Assembly (NCBI RefSeq): GCF_000230715.2
Contig: NC_019792.1
Coordinates: forward strand, 2,852,001-2,916,000
Reading direction: 5' to 3'
DNA from: Natronobacterium gregoryi SP2
GTDB lineage: Archaea; Halobacteriota; Halobacteria; Halobacteriales; Natrialbaceae
DNA length: 64,000 nt
Shown: positions 1 to 9,138 of the stretch, piece by piece
Position numbering within the stretch: position 1 is the stretch's first letter
How the letters are laid out: each line of letters opens with the position of its first letter
Program-made: the position numbers and the translations under genes
Notes under the pieces: model-generated
Database searches by the model: none
What the model was told of the DNA's origin: nothing
What the model saw: only the letters and a program-made list of their open reading frames with translations

Positions 1-468
1 GACCGATCGTGCGTCCCAGACGGCCCGGTTCGAGCGCCGCCCGAGTTCGACGAGATCGGCGTCGTCGATCGGCTCAGCCGTCGTCAGGTCGATCCGTACT
101 TTCTCCTCGCCGATGTCGAACCCGGCGTAGCCGAGGCCGTCGAACAGCCGTCGGCCGGCCCCGTAGACGACGTGGCTCGCGGTGTGGGCGCGCATGCAGT
201 AGGTTCGGAACGCATCGTCGACCGTGCAGTCGACCTCGCTGCCGGGCTCGAGTGACGGCTCGGATGCGAGCGTGTGAACGACCGCGCCGTCGCGTTTCTG
301 GACTGTCTCGGTCCCGATCCCGCCGATCGTGCCGCGGTCGGCCGGCTGACCGCCGCCTTCGGGATAGAAGTACGTCTCCTCGAGTTCCACGTCGCGGCCG
401 TCGACTGCCGCGATCGTCGTCTCGAACTCCCGAACGGTGGGTGACTTCGATGCGCGTGACAGCGTCAT
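1..468 (-). CDS. alaX: Alanyl-tRNA editing protein (AlaX-like), partial
   Basis: The frame reads open from an ATG at 468 down to base 1, giving 156 codons with the C-terminus beyond the window. The product contains YFYPEGGGQPADRG (about residues 32-45) and RAHTASHVVYGAG, where HTASH is the HxxxH half of the zinc site. Both are hallmarks of the AlaRS second additional (editing) domain. AlaX proteins hydrolyse mischarged Ser- or Gly-tRNA(Ala) in the cytoplasm. There is no aminoacylation domain upstream, so this is a free-standing editing protein rather than AlaRS. The start is the first in-frame ATG; the DNA before it becomes AT-rich. Family assignment is firm, substrate choice is inference. 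Confidence 0.85.
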   Translation of the reverse strand, partial: MTLSRASKSPTVREFETTIAAVDGRDVELEETYFYPEGGGQPADRGTIGGIGTETVQKRDGAVVHTLASEPSLEPGSEVDCTVDDAFRTYCMRAHTASHVVYGAGRRLFDGLGYAGFDIGEEKVRIDLTTAEPIDDADLVELGRRSNRAVWDARSV

Positions 469-872
469 GCACACGAGTCGGTTACGGCGACATAAAAACC
501 TCTCCGGTTCCGGACCGACCGTGCTGGTACGAGGAAACTATTCCAGTCTCATCCCCGAGAGGTTGTGATCGCGGCGTTTACACATGTACTCCTGTAATAC
601 TGGGTGTCGGGCCTGTACGGGAGAGGCCGACGACAAGTGGCGATATAGCTAGTACAAAATAAGTTTGATATGACATTCTAATGTTATTTTTACTCGATTT
701 GTGGACACGATCGAATAAAGAATATACTTGCTTTACTCTGCATACTGAATGTATAATCACAGATACGCGCTATATATTTGGTTTTTCGTATTTTGTAGAA
801 TGATAGACATACTAATACAATTCTATATACTTGTCTGCATAGCGTACGGAAATGAATCGTGTCGGGAAAATA
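469..872. other. Intergenic region, AT-rich
   Basis: This stretch lies between the start of the alaX-like gene and the end of the aldehyde oxidoreductase gene. About 640-850 is much richer in A and T than the genes on either side. No ORF here has haloarchaeal codon use, and no RNA gene or known repeat is recognisable. Promoter elements for the leftward alaX-like gene probably lie just above 468. Confidence 0.5.
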
Positions 873-2666
873 CTATTCGATCGATCGGTCGAACACCGTC
901 CCCACTGGCGTCGCTTCGTCGCGGACGGCCGCGAGCGCGAGTCGCTCGAGTGTGTCCTCGGTCGGTCGTCCGTCGGTCCCCCAGCCGCGCGTCCGGTAGT
1001 AGGCGTCGAGGAGTCGCTCGAAGGCGTCCGGATCGACTCTGTCGTCGATGCCGAGCAGCGACTCGGGAAGCCGATCGTCGCTCCGATCGACTCCCTCACG
1101 GACGTTGAACAGTCTGACGAGCGTCCAGATCCGTTCGCCGGTCCGATATAGCCTCAAGGCGTCGGTCGGGTACGACAGGTCACTGGCTTCGTCCAGTGCC
1201 TCGAGAAAAGTCGCACCACAGTCGTGCCACATCGTCTCGCCAGCGAAGTCGTCGGCGACGAGGCTCCACAGCACGGAGCGGACATCCTGGGCGGTTTTGA
1301 CGGCCGTGATCCGTTCGTCGCGGTCCCACGCCTCGAAGACCTCCGCTTCGATGGGGCGGGCACGGCGATGACAGCCACCCCGGTCGCTGGTCGCGTACGC
1401 AAGCGCCATCCCGGCCGCACCACGAGGGTCGTACGCCGGCAGTTCCATCGACTTTACCGTAGGGATCTGTTCCGTCCCAAACCGGGCCGCAGCCGCGTCG
1501 ACACCCTCCCGGAGCGTCTCGACGACTTCCTGGTCGCAGGGTGGGTCGGCTCCCACCGCGATCGCCTCGACGAGCGCCCGCGCCGCGTCGCCATCACCGA
1601 ACTCGAGATCGGCGTCGATCGCATCCGTCTGACTCGCGCGGACGGCCCACGCGACGACGTTACCTGCGGAGATCACGTCGACGCCGAGTCTGTCACAGCG
1701 TTCGCCAAGCATCGCGACGACATCGAAGTCGTCGATGCCGAGCCCCGCGCCCAGGCTCATCTGGGTCGCTCCACGTGGGACGGTCTCGCCGCCCTCGGTC
1801 TCGACGCGAAAGCCGCCCGGAACCGACTCGTCGGGGTACTCGCGGCCACTCGCGGCCTCCCGGACGGCGTCGACGCCGATTTCCGGGGTTCCCTCGAACG
1901 CGCTTTCCTGCCAGCCTTCCGTCGCGAGGGCGTCGACTTCGTCGGCGAAGTCGACCGACTCGAGGGTCCCACTGGCGGCCTGCCAGATCCCGGTGTCGTC
2001 GCTCGCGTATCGCTCGGTGTACTCCTCGCGGAGTCGGGCCAGTTCGGCCGTCGGTGGTTCGGCTGGTGGCCCTGCCGCGACCACAGCCTTGAGCCGTTTC
2101 GAACCCATGACCGCGCCGGCACCGCCGCGTCCGGCGTGGTGGTCGCCAGCGTCGGAAGCGATCGTCGCGTACCGGACCTCGTTCTCTCCAGCGGGGCCGA
2201 TGCACGCGATAGCCGCGTCGGAGTACGCTTCGGCCGTCTCGACGGTATCGTGACTCCACGTCTCCGCGGGCTCGATCGCGGCCGTCCCACCCTCGAGGAC
2301 GACGTGAACTGGTTCGTCGCTCTCGCCAGTTACGAGCAGGGCCAGACAGTCCTCGAGCGAGCCGGCGAGCCGTTCGGCGAACGTGCCGCCAGCATAGGAG
2401 TCGAGAAACAGTCCCGTCAGCGGCGACTTCGTCACTGCCGCGTATCGGGACTCGCCAGGGAGCGTCCCGGCAAGCGGTCCGACACAGAACGCGAGCACGT
2501 TCTCCGGTCCCAGCGGATCGACACCCGCGTCTAGCTCTGCATAGAGGTACCGGCCACCGATCCCCTTCCCGCCGAGAAACTGGCGTCGCCACCGTTCGGG
2601 AACCCGTTCTTTCCGGACGGTTCCCGCAGTGAGATCCACACGTAGGACGTAAGAGCGGCCGACCAT
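873..2666 (-). CDS. Aldehyde:ferredoxin oxidoreductase family protein lacking Fe-S cysteines
   Basis: The 597-residue product is full length for the tungstopterin AOR family, which oxidises aldehydes to acids with ferredoxin. Family landmarks are GGKGIGGRYLYAEL (32-45), HHAGRGGAGAVMGSK (176-190), GIDDFD (310-315), CDRLGVDVISAGN (324-336), YDPRG (412-416) and ATSDRGGCH (425-433). The family normally binds a [4Fe-4S] cluster through C-x2-C-x3-C ahead of the GIDD segment plus a fourth Cys near residue 470. Here the corresponding stretches (about 276-288 and 464-474) contain no cysteine; the only cysteines are at 61, 107, 155, 324, 377, 432 and 483. The pterin-binding fold therefore looks kept but the usual electron path looks lost. 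It is either a divergent paralogue with another redox partner or no longer an AOR in function. The ATG at 2666 opens directly into the conserved N-terminus. Confidence 0.85.
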   Translation of the reverse strand: MVGRSYVLRVDLTAGTVRKERVPERWRRQFLGGKGIGGRYLYAELDAGVDPLGPENVLAFCVGPLAGTLPGESRYAAVTKSPLTGLFLDSYAGGTFAERLAGSLEDCLALLVTGESDEPVHVVLEGGTAAIEPAETWSHDTVETAEAYSDAAIACIGPAGENEVRYATIASDAGDHHAGRGGAGAVMGSKRLKAVVAAGPPAEPPTAELARLREEYTERYASDDTGIWQAASGTLESVDFADEVDALATEGWQESAFEGTPEIGVDAVREAASGREYPDESVPGGFRVETEGGETVPRGATQMSLGAGLGIDDFDVVAMLGERCDRLGVDVISAGNVVAWAVRASQTDAIDADLEFGDGDAARALVEAIAVGADPPCDQEVVETLREGVDAAAARFGTEQIPTVKSMELPAYDPRGAAGMALAYATSDRGGCHRRARPIEAEVFEAWDRDERITAVKTAQDVRSVLWSLVADDFAGETMWHDCGATFLEALDEASDLSYPTDALRLYRTGERIWTLVRLFNVREGVDRSDDRLPESLLGIDDRVDPDAFERLLDAYYRTRGWGTDGRPTEDTLERLALAAVRDEATPVGTVFDRSIE

Positions 2667-2858
2667 CGTCCACTCTTACTGGCTCGAGAGTCATATGTGT
2701 GCCTGTGAGTGACGGACATCCGATCCGACGTGGTTCGTGGCTGGCTCGTCGCGAGACGATAGTTTTCTTCGTCGCTCGAGCGACTCGATAGCCGGGCCCG
2801 ATTCCCGTCGGCGTGTAATCGGCGGAGGATCTTTCGAGGAGGAGATGCTAGAACTGGT

Positions 2859-3113
2859 ATGGCTCGCCTCAGCTACTACGACAAGCTGCTGGTCGCTATC
2901 GCGGGCAGCCTCGCGCTCGGGATGGCGATCGGACTCGCGACGCCGGTCGCGTTCCTGTCGGGGCTCGCGGCAGGTGCGATCGTCGCGACGATCTTCGTCT
3001 ACGAGGCGATGTTCCGGAATCCACCAATCCCGACGGAATCGGTACAGTACAAAGCAGCGGCGATCGCTTGGCACGCGTTTCTCGGACTGACGATCGTCGC
3101 AGCCGCTGTCTGA
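2859..3113 (+). CDS. Small membrane protein, two helices
   Basis: The 84-residue product has two hydrophobic helices, about residues 10-46 (possibly a hairpin) and 66-84, joined by a polar loop. Codon use matches neighbouring genes. Its TGA ends at 3113, 57 nt before the helicase start, so co-transcription with lhr is likely. I do not recognise a named family. Nothing in the sequence points to a catalytic role; a small inner-membrane protein of unknown function is all that can be said. Confidence 0.6.
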   Translation: MARLSYYDKLLVAIAGSLALGMAIGLATPVAFLSGLAAGAIVATIFVYEAMFRNPPIPTESVQYKAAAIAWHAFLGLTIVAAAV

Positions 3114-3170
3114 GTGACGTTCACTTCGGTAGCCAAACCCTCTTACGCGCACGCTCCCCAGACGACGACA

Positions 3171-6035
3171 ATGGACGGGATCGCGGATCTCGAGTTGTCC
3201 ACCGACGGCGAGTTGCCGTTCGATCCAGACGCCGTCACGATCGAAGACGGTGACGTCTTCGAACTCCTCGAGCCCGCAGTACAGGAGTGGTGGCTCGAGG
3301 AGTTCGGCGAGTACGTCCCCGAAAACGAGGGGTTCTTCACACCGCCACAGCGGGGGGCCATCCCAAACGTCCACGACGGCGAGAACACGCTGATCTGTGC
3401 GCCGACGGGCAGTGGGAAGACGCAAGCCAGTTTCTGTGCGATCATCGACGAACTCTACAGGCGTGATCGAGAGTCGGCGAGCGGCGACGGACAGCGCCCG
3501 TCTGCCCGGGAGACGGACCCTTCCACTGGCCTGGAAAACTCCGTCTACTGTCTCTACGTCTCCCCGCTGAAATCGCTCGCCAACGACATCCACCGCAACC
3601 TCGCGGTCCCACTCGAAGGCATCGACGAAATCGCCGAGCGTCGCGGTGAAAAACTGGGCGAGATCCGTCACGCCATCCGCCACGGCGACACCTCCTCGAG
3701 CGACCGCCAGCAGATGCTCGAAGAGACACCCCACATCCTGAACACGACGCCCGAGACGCTGGCCATCCTGCTGAACGCACCGAAGTTCCGCGAGAAGCTC
3801 CGGACGGTAGAGTACGTCATCGTCGACGAGATCCACTCGCTTGCCGCCGGCAAGCGCGGCACCCACCTCTCGGTGAGTCTCGAGCGACTCGAGGCGATGA
3901 CCGACCACGAAATCACGCGGATCGGCTGTTCGGCGACGATCGAACCGGTCGAGGACGTAGCGGAGTTTCTGGTGGGGCGCGAGACGCCACGCGTCTCGGA
4001 ACGGTCGACCGGGGAGCGAAGCGACACGGGAGGCGGCGACGAACCAGGCGGGAAACCGCGCGAGTACGACATCGTCGACGCCCGCTTTGCCCGCGAGTTC
4101 GACCTCGAACTCGAGTGTCCGACCGACGACCTGATCAACACGTCCCGCGAGGTCGTCCAGGAGCGATTCTACCGGATGCTCCACGAGCACGTCCAGGAGC
4201 ACACGAACACGCTCGTGTTCACCAACACTCGATCGGGAGCAGAACGCGTCCTGCACAACCTCCGCGAGCGGTTCGACGACTACGACGAGGAAAACTCCGC
4301 CTGCCACCACGGCAGCCTCTCGAAGGAGGTCCGCCAGGACGTCGAGGCACGGCTCAAGGAGGGGAGTCTCGACGTGGTGACCTCTTCTACCTCGCTGGAA
4401 CTGGGTATCGACATGCCCCACGTCGACCTGGTCGTGCAGGTCGGTTCGCCCAAATCCGTCGCCGCGCTCCTCCAGCGGGTCGGCCGTGCAGGACATCGCG
4501 TCGGCCAGACCGTCACTGGGCGAGTAATCGCGCTCGACCGGGACGAACTGCTCGAGTGTGCCGTGATGCTGCAGAAGGCCGCAGACGGGTTCGTCGACTC
4601 GGTGTCGATCCCCGAGAACGCCCAGGATGTCGCAGCCCAGCACGTCTACGGGATGGCGATCGCCGAGATTCGGCCGGAATCGGCGGTCAAACAAATTCTG
4701 CGACGAGCCTACCCCTACCGGAACTACTCCGAAGCGGAGTGGGAGTCACTCGTGCGCTATCTCACCGCCGACTACGCCGGTTTAGAGGACAAGAACGTCT
4801 ACGCGAAGATCTGGTGTGACGAGAACGATCCGCCGGACGGCCAGCACCACCACGAGGAGTACCCCGTCGGCCAGCCCCTGATCGGCAAACGGGGACGGCT
4901 GGCGCGGGTGATCTACATGACGAACATCGGCACCATCCCTGACTCCTTTACCTGCGACGTCTACACCCGCGCGAGCGACGAGTGGGTCGGCCAGTTAGAC
5001 GAAAGCTACCTCGACACCTTAGAGAAAGGCGACGTCTTCGTCCTCGGGGGCGACCACTTCGAGTACCAGTACCGCCGGGGCTCGAAGGTCTACGTCGACC
5101 GGACGAGCGCGCGGCCGACCGTCCCCTCGTGGTACTCCGAACGGCTGCCGCTGTCGTACGACCTCGGCTGCGAGATGCTGGCCTTCCAACAGCAACTGCT
5201 CGAACACTACGCGGAGGGTGGGCCGCCGCGAGTTCGCGCCTGGCTCCGGGAGTTTCCGCTGGACGACGACAGCGTGCGCGCCATCGCACGTCTGTTCGAC
5301 CACCAGCTACGGTATGCAGGCACAGAGAGCGTGAGCACGCCGAATCGGCTCACGATCGAGGTCGAACGCGACCGCGACGAGTACGAACGCCACTACTACG
5401 TCCACTCGGCGTACGGCCGGCAGTTCAACGACGGCCTCTCGCGGCTGCTTGCCTACCACTGTGCACAGGAGGCCACCGCCAACGTCCGCGTCGCCGTCGC
5501 CGACAACGGCTTCGTCCTCTCGATGCCGCTGAACCGCAAAGTCGACCTTGCGGGGATCGTCGAGGACCTCGACCCCGATCAGGTACGAGCGGACCTGCGC
5601 GCGGCACTCGACGGCACCGACCTCCTGCAGCGGTACTTCCGGATCAACGCTACCCGGTCGCTGCTGATCCTCAAACGCTACAAGGGCTACGAGAAATCCG
5701 CGAGCGAACAGCAAGTCTCGAGCGAGATGCTGCTTGGGTTCGCGGAAGACCTCGAGAACTTCGCCGTCATCGAGGAAACCTACCGCGAAATTCTCGAGGA
5801 CAAACTCAACGTCGAGGAGATCGGGGAGGTCGTCGCCGGCCTCGAGTCGGGCGAGATCGACCTCGAGCGCCAACTCGTCGACTCGCCGACGCCGCGTGCG
5901 TTCGGTCTCGCGACGCTGTCGGCAAGCGACGTCGTCCTCGCGGAAGACGAGAGTGCAGCCCTGCAGGCGTTTCACGACCATGTGTTAGAGGAGATCGGCG
6001 ACGAGTCGCTGCGAGGCCTTTCCTCTGGAGAGTAA
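3171..6035 (+). CDS. lhr: Lhr-type DEAD/DEAH-box helicase
   Basis: This is a superfamily 2 nucleic-acid helicase of the archaeal Lhr group (954 residues from the ATG at 3171). Visible motifs are Walker A APTGSGKT (77-84), DEIH box (219-222), motif III GCSATIEP, and in RecA domain 2 TNTRSGAE, HHGSLS, SSTSLELGIDMPHVDLVV and QRVGRAGHR. These are followed by the long Lhr-core winged-helix and beta-barrel C-terminal region. Lhr proteins act on forked or hybrid DNA in repair. An ATG at 3114 is also in frame and abuts the upstream TGA, but the 19 residues it adds are unlike the family start, so 3171 is preferred. The product is complete, with no frameshift. Confidence 0.92.
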   Translation: MDGIADLELSTDGELPFDPDAVTIEDGDVFELLEPAVQEWWLEEFGEYVPENEGFFTPPQRGAIPNVHDGENTLICAPTGSGKTQASFCAIIDELYRRDRESASGDGQRPSARETDPSTGLENSVYCLYVSPLKSLANDIHRNLAVPLEGIDEIAERRGEKLGEIRHAIRHGDTSSSDRQQMLEETPHILNTTPETLAILLNAPKFREKLRTVEYVIVDEIHSLAAGKRGTHLSVSLERLEAMTDHEITRIGCSATIEPVEDVAEFLVGRETPRVSERSTGERSDTGGGDEPGGKPREYDIVDARFAREFDLELECPTDDLINTSREVVQERFYRMLHEHVQEHTNTLVFTNTRSGAERVLHNLRERFDDYDEENSACHHGSLSKEVRQDVEARLKEGSLDVVTSSTSLELGIDMPHVDLVVQVGSPKSVAALLQRVGRAGHRVGQTVTGRVIALDRDELLECAVMLQKAADGFVDSVSIPENAQDVAAQHVYGMAIAEIRPESAVKQILRRAYPYRNYSEAEWESLVRYLTADYAGLEDKNVYAKIWCDENDPPDGQHHHEEYPVGQPLIGKRGRLARVIYMTNIGTIPDSFTCDVYTRASDEWVGQLDESYLDTLEKGDVFVLGGDHFEYQYRRGSKVYVDRTSARPTVPSWYSERLPLSYDLGCEMLAFQQQLLEHYAEGGPPRVRAWLREFPLDDDSVRAIARLFDHQLRYAGTESVSTPNRLTIEVERDRDEYERHYYVHSAYGRQFNDGLSRLLAYHCAQEATANVRVAVADNGFVLSMPLNRKVDLAGIVEDLDPDQVRADLRAALDGTDLLQRYFRINATRSLLILKRYKGYEKSASEQQVSSEMLLGFAEDLENFAVIEETYREILEDKLNVEEIGEVVAGLESGEIDLERQLVDSPTPRAFGLATLSASDVVLAEDESAALQAFHDHVLEEIGDESLRGLSSGE

Positions 6036-6080
6036 CGTTCGAACTCGAGCAGTCGGCCAGTACGGCTGGGCAGACAGTTT

Positions 6081-6190
6081 CTAGTAGCGTCCCAAGTCTA
6101 CTCTGACTAGTGCGCTCTACTCCTGATCGAGAATCGTGATTGGTTTGGGCCAACTCTCAACTAGTCGGTCCACGCTTGGGATGGTACTAG
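6081..6190. repeat. MITE-like repeat, family A (copy A1, 110 bp)
   Basis: A 110-bp non-coding unit bounded by CTAG on both sides. The ends are imperfect inverted repeats (left TAGCGTCCCAAG, right complement TACCATCCCAAG). An inner conserved block contains GATCGAGAATCGTGAT. Related copies lie at 7258-7368, 28694-28803 and 49121-49230. Its right CTAG is also the left CTAG of the next element. Confidence 0.85.
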
Positions 6191-6274
6191 TACTGTCCCA
6201 ACCGTCGACCGACGAGTCGAACCGGCCCACGTGGCCGGGTTCGACTCATCAGTGCAGGCTTGGCCCGCCACTAG
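6187..6274. repeat. MITE-like repeat, family B (copy B1, 88 bp)
   Basis: An 88-bp CTAG-bounded unit with ends TACTGTCCCAACCGTCGAC and CAGGCTTGGCCCGCCA and an internal palindrome GGTTCGACTC / GAGTCGAACC. Other 88-bp copies lie near 12338, 32751-33006, 49037 and 49227. It shares CTAG with A1. The rest of this intergenic space (6275-6631) shows no ORF with gene-like codon use and no further copy of the repeats. Confidence 0.85.
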
Positions 6275-6631
6275 AGTGAGGGCGACGAGTGATGGCCCCA
6301 ACAGCCGTCATCCCACAACAGAGCTTACGCGATTCACTCCCGCCCTGTTCGCTCCTCGGTTCCGACTGATACTGCCGGACAGAACGACGTGACGATCGGT
6401 CGATCTGCTGGGGCCGTCACTGGTGGAGACGGCCGCGAATCTGCGACCGACTTCGTATTGACTTCTGTCCGACAGTATGAGCGTCGGAACACTCGTCACT
6501 CACGGGAAAGGCGGGATTCTCTCGCTGAAGCAGGATAGTGGCGGGCAGCCCGTTCACTGGGGGATGCAACTCGTGTGACAGACCGCACGCGAGGCGTAAC
6601 GCTTGCATAGGCCCACGAGAGTTTTCGTAGT

Positions 6632-7159
6632 ATGACCACCGGCGATCCACCGAACTGGGACTTCAAAGATCGTGACATCGCGATCCTCTGTGAACTCTCG
6701 AACGACCCACAGCTATCCTCTCGCGAGCTAACGGACATTCTGGCGGACCAGTACGACATCGACGTCTCTCACGTCACCGTCAGCGAGTCGATCAGACGGA
6801 TGCGAGACGAGGGCGTCTTCCGTGAAGCGATCATTCCCAACGAAGAGTACTACACGTTCGCACTGTTCGAGTTCAAGTTCAACCCCGAGAACTTCGCCGA
6901 CAGCTGGCGCGAGGCGATGGAACACGTCCAGTCGGACAAACACACGCTGTTTTTCTTCCTCTCTGATGGGGAGTACCAGTGGAAGACCGTGATGATGTTC
7001 CGAAACGCCGAGGAGATTTCGAAGTGGATTCACGACTGCTACAAGGAATACGGCGACGTTATCGCGAATATTCGCAACTCTGCGGTCCACAACGTCCTCA
7101 AATTCCGAACCGATCCCGAGATCTACGGCGATCTGCGCGATGAGACCGACCGCGAGTGA
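6632..7159 (+). CDS. Winged helix-turn-helix transcriptional regulator
   Basis: The 175-residue product has an N-terminal winged-helix domain (about 10-65) of the Lrp/AsnC-like haloarchaeal type: a KDRDIAILCELSNDPQ helix, then SRELTDILADQY, then the recognition helix VSHVTVSESIRRMRDEGVF. The remaining ~110 residues have an alternating strand/helix pattern but no motif I can tie to a ligand. It is probably a cytoplasmic DNA-binding regulator with an unknown target. It stands alone on this strand between two repeat clusters. Its TGA stop (7157-7159) is the first triplet of a family C repeat. Confidence 0.8.
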   Translation: MTTGDPPNWDFKDRDIAILCELSNDPQLSSRELTDILADQYDIDVSHVTVSESIRRMRDEGVFREAIIPNEEYYTFALFEFKFNPENFADSWREAMEHVQSDKHTLFFFLSDGEYQWKTVMMFRNAEEISKWIHDCYKEYGDVIANIRNSAVHNVLKFRTDPEIYGDLRDETDRE

Positions 7160-7242
7160 GACGGATTGCTGTAACGATTTACCGGCGCAACCGCCGCCCG
7201 GGTCGCGGTTGTGCCGGAAATGACTTACAGTAAACCGTCTGA
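7157..7242. repeat. MITE-like repeat, family C (copy C1)
   Basis: An 86-bp unit flanked by direct TGA triplets (7157-7159 and 7240-7242). The inverted ends are GACGGATTGCTGTAA and TTACAGTAAACCGTC, with a GC-rich hairpin in the middle (GGCGCAACCGC / GCGGTTGTGCC). The left TGA is the stop codon of the upstream regulator gene. Near-identical centres occur at 9136-9221 and 12500-12585. Confidence 0.88.
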
Positions 7243-7431
7243 GACGGATTGCTGTACCTAGTACCGTCCCAACCGTCGACCGTCTAGTTGAGAGTTGGTC
7301 AAAACCGATCACGACTCTCGATCAGAAGTACAGCGCACTAGTCAGAGTTGACGGTTGGGCCGGTACTGTTCCCGTAGATCGCCAGAACGGGGTCAGCGAT
7401 CGGCGGTGATTGACTACAGGAAACTGCCTCA
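7240..7431. repeat. Family C repeat interrupted by a family A element
   Basis: The left piece (7240-7257) and right piece (7369-7431) together make one family C unit of about 81 bp, starting TGAGACGG and ending in TCA. Between them lies a family A copy. The next C unit starts at the same TCA (7429-7431). Confidence 0.65.
7258..7368. repeat. MITE-like repeat, family A (copy A2), nested
   Basis: Begins with CTAG and carries the family A inner block in the opposite orientation to A1 (AAAACCGATCACGA...CTCGATCAGAAG). The ends TACCGTCCCAACCGTCGAC and GTTGACGGTTGGGCCGGTA form a good inverted repeat. The right CTAG is decayed to CTGT. It sits inside a family C unit. Confidence 0.8.
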
Positions 7432-7512
7432 GACGGTTTCCTGTCCGTCAGCTTCGATGTAATCGCGCCCCGAAGCGGTTGCACCGGGACAGCGGTACGG
7501 CAATCCGTCCGA
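7429..7512. repeat. MITE-like repeat, family C (diverged copy)
   Basis: Starts TCAGACGGTTTCCTGT and ends GGACAGCGGTACGGCAATCC followed by GTCCGA, about 84 bp. The centre differs from C1 but resembles the copy at 33069-33152 (shared CCCGAAGCGGTTGCACCG). From 7513 to 7749 I see no gene and no other repeat; the promoter of the downstream flavoprotein must lie in its last ~60 bp. Confidence 0.7.
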
Positions 7513-7749
7513 GGCCGGACCCGGGCTCCTGTGGCGACGGCATCACACCCCGTAGGAGCACTGCATTTCGACGACCGATCGGACTGTCGCCGCGCGGGCG
7601 GTGGCAGGTACGGGAAAAGCAGGTCCGTGACGGCTGTCCGCCTGCAACTACTGTCGACCCTCTGTTCGTCGATCATCGACATTCCCGACAAATGAAGACG
7701 AGTTATTAGTCGGGAGGTCTGTGGGTGTGATAGCGACTCGAAGATAACC

Positions 7750-9138
7750 ATGTCTGGAAAGTACGACCTCGTCATCGTCGGCGGCGGGATCAGTGGCGCG
7801 TCCCTGCTGTATACGACCGCGACGTTTACTGATCTCGACTCGATCGCGCTGATCGAAAAAGAATCGGAGATCGCAGCGATCAACTCACACTGCACGAACA
7901 ACTCACAAACGCTTCACTTCGGCGACATCGAGACCAACTACACCCTCGAGAAAGCCGAAGACGTAAAAGAGGGGGCGGAACTGCTTGCGGGCTATCTCGA
8001 GCACTACGACCCGGACCGCGAGATGCACGACAAGCGCAGCAAGATGGTTCTCGGGGTCGGCGAGGAGGAAGTCACACAACTCGAGCACCGATACGAAGCG
8101 GAAGGGTTCGGCGATCTCTTCCCGAAACTCGAGCCGATCGATCGCGAGGAGATCGCCGAACTCGAGCCGAAGGTCGTCGAGGGACGCGATCCGGGGACGG
8201 AGATGCTCGCGCTTCAGACGCCCGACGGCTACGTCGTCGACTACGGCGAGGTGGCGAAGTCACTCGTCGACCGCGCCAGCGAAGAAGACGGCGTCGACAT
8301 CTACACTGGGACGGAAGTCGAGGATATCACGGAGACGACCGATGGGTACACGCTCTCGACGGACGACGGGCCGTTCGATTGTGCTGCCACCGTCGTCGCC
8401 GCCGGTTCACACAGCCTCCAGATGGCGAAGGAACTCGGCTACGGCGAGGACAAGGTGTTGCTCCCCGTCGCCGGGAGTTTCTTCCTTGCGGAGGACTTCC
8501 TGAACGGGAAGGTGTACACCCTCCAGATGAAGAAACTCCCGTTCGCCGCGGTCCACGGCGACGCGGACGTTCACGACGCCGGGAGTACGCGGTTCGGACC
8601 GACCGCAAAACTCGTGCCGACTCTCGAGCGTGGTCGTCTCTCGACCGTAAGCGATTTCTTCGACGTGTTCGGCCTGAACCCGTCCGCGTTTCTCAGCTAC
8701 GCCAACATCCTGGCTGACCGCATCCTCCTGCCGTACGTGCTGAAGAACCTCGTCTACGATCTTCCCGCGGTCGGGCCACGAGCGTTCCTCCCGCACGTCC
8801 AGAAAGTCGTCCCGAGCGCAACCCTCGAGGACATCGAACGGGCGAACGGGTACGGTGGCGTTCGCCCACAGATCGTCGACACCGAGAACCGCTCGCTCGA
8901 CATGGGTGAGGCGAAGATCGTCGGCGACGACATCATCTTCAACATCACGCCCTCACCGGGTGCCTCGACGTGTCTCAAAAACGCCATGCAGGACACGCAC
9001 ACGTTACTCGAGTTCTTCGACGAAGAGTACGCGTTCGACGAGGCGGCGTTCCGCGAGGACACTATCGAGAACTTCCCGCGGGCAAACGACGACGGCGTCG
9101 AGACGACGGCTGCCGATGCCGTCGCCACAGACGACTGA
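7750..9138 (+). CDS. FAD-dependent oxidoreductase, malate:quinone oxidoreductase-like
   Basis: The 462-residue flavoprotein opens with a Rossmann FAD motif, LVIVGGGISGASLL (about 7-20), with acidic E37 closing the adenine site (ALIEKESE). The stretch SHCTNNSQTLHFGDIETNYT (about 46-65) resembles the NN..GH..CE.NYT signature of malate:quinone oxidoreductases. A late segment, NITPSPGASTCLKNAMQDT, fits the C-terminal FAD-contact region. Likely role: membrane-peripheral oxidation of malate (or a similar 2-hydroxy acid) to feed quinone. L-2-hydroxyglutarate oxidase-like activity is the alternative. There are no transmembrane helices. Its TGA stop (9136-9138) is the first triplet of a family C repeat. 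Confidence 0.75.
   Translation: MSGKYDLVIVGGGISGASLLYTTATFTDLDSIALIEKESEIAAINSHCTNNSQTLHFGDIETNYTLEKAEDVKEGAELLAGYLEHYDPDREMHDKRSKMVLGVGEEEVTQLEHRYEAEGFGDLFPKLEPIDREEIAELEPKVVEGRDPGTEMLALQTPDGYVVDYGEVAKSLVDRASEEDGVDIYTGTEVEDITETTDGYTLSTDDGPFDCAATVVAAGSHSLQMAKELGYGEDKVLLPVAGSFFLAEDFLNGKVYTLQMKKLPFAAVHGDADVHDAGSTRFGPTAKLVPTLERGRLSTVSDFFDVFGLNPSAFLSYANILADRILLPYVLKNLVYDLPAVGPRAFLPHVQKVVPSATLEDIERANGYGGVRPQIVDTENRSLDMGEAKIVGDDIIFNITPSPGASTCLKNAMQDTHTLLEFFDEEYAFDEAAFREDTIENFPRANDDGVETTAADAVATDD

Noticed and set aside
2691-4694. Long minus-strand frame of 667 codons antisense to lhr
   Set aside because: It lies wholly across the clear lhr gene and its neighbour, has repetitive R/D/V composition typical of the opposite strand of GC-rich haloarchaeal genes, and no domain.
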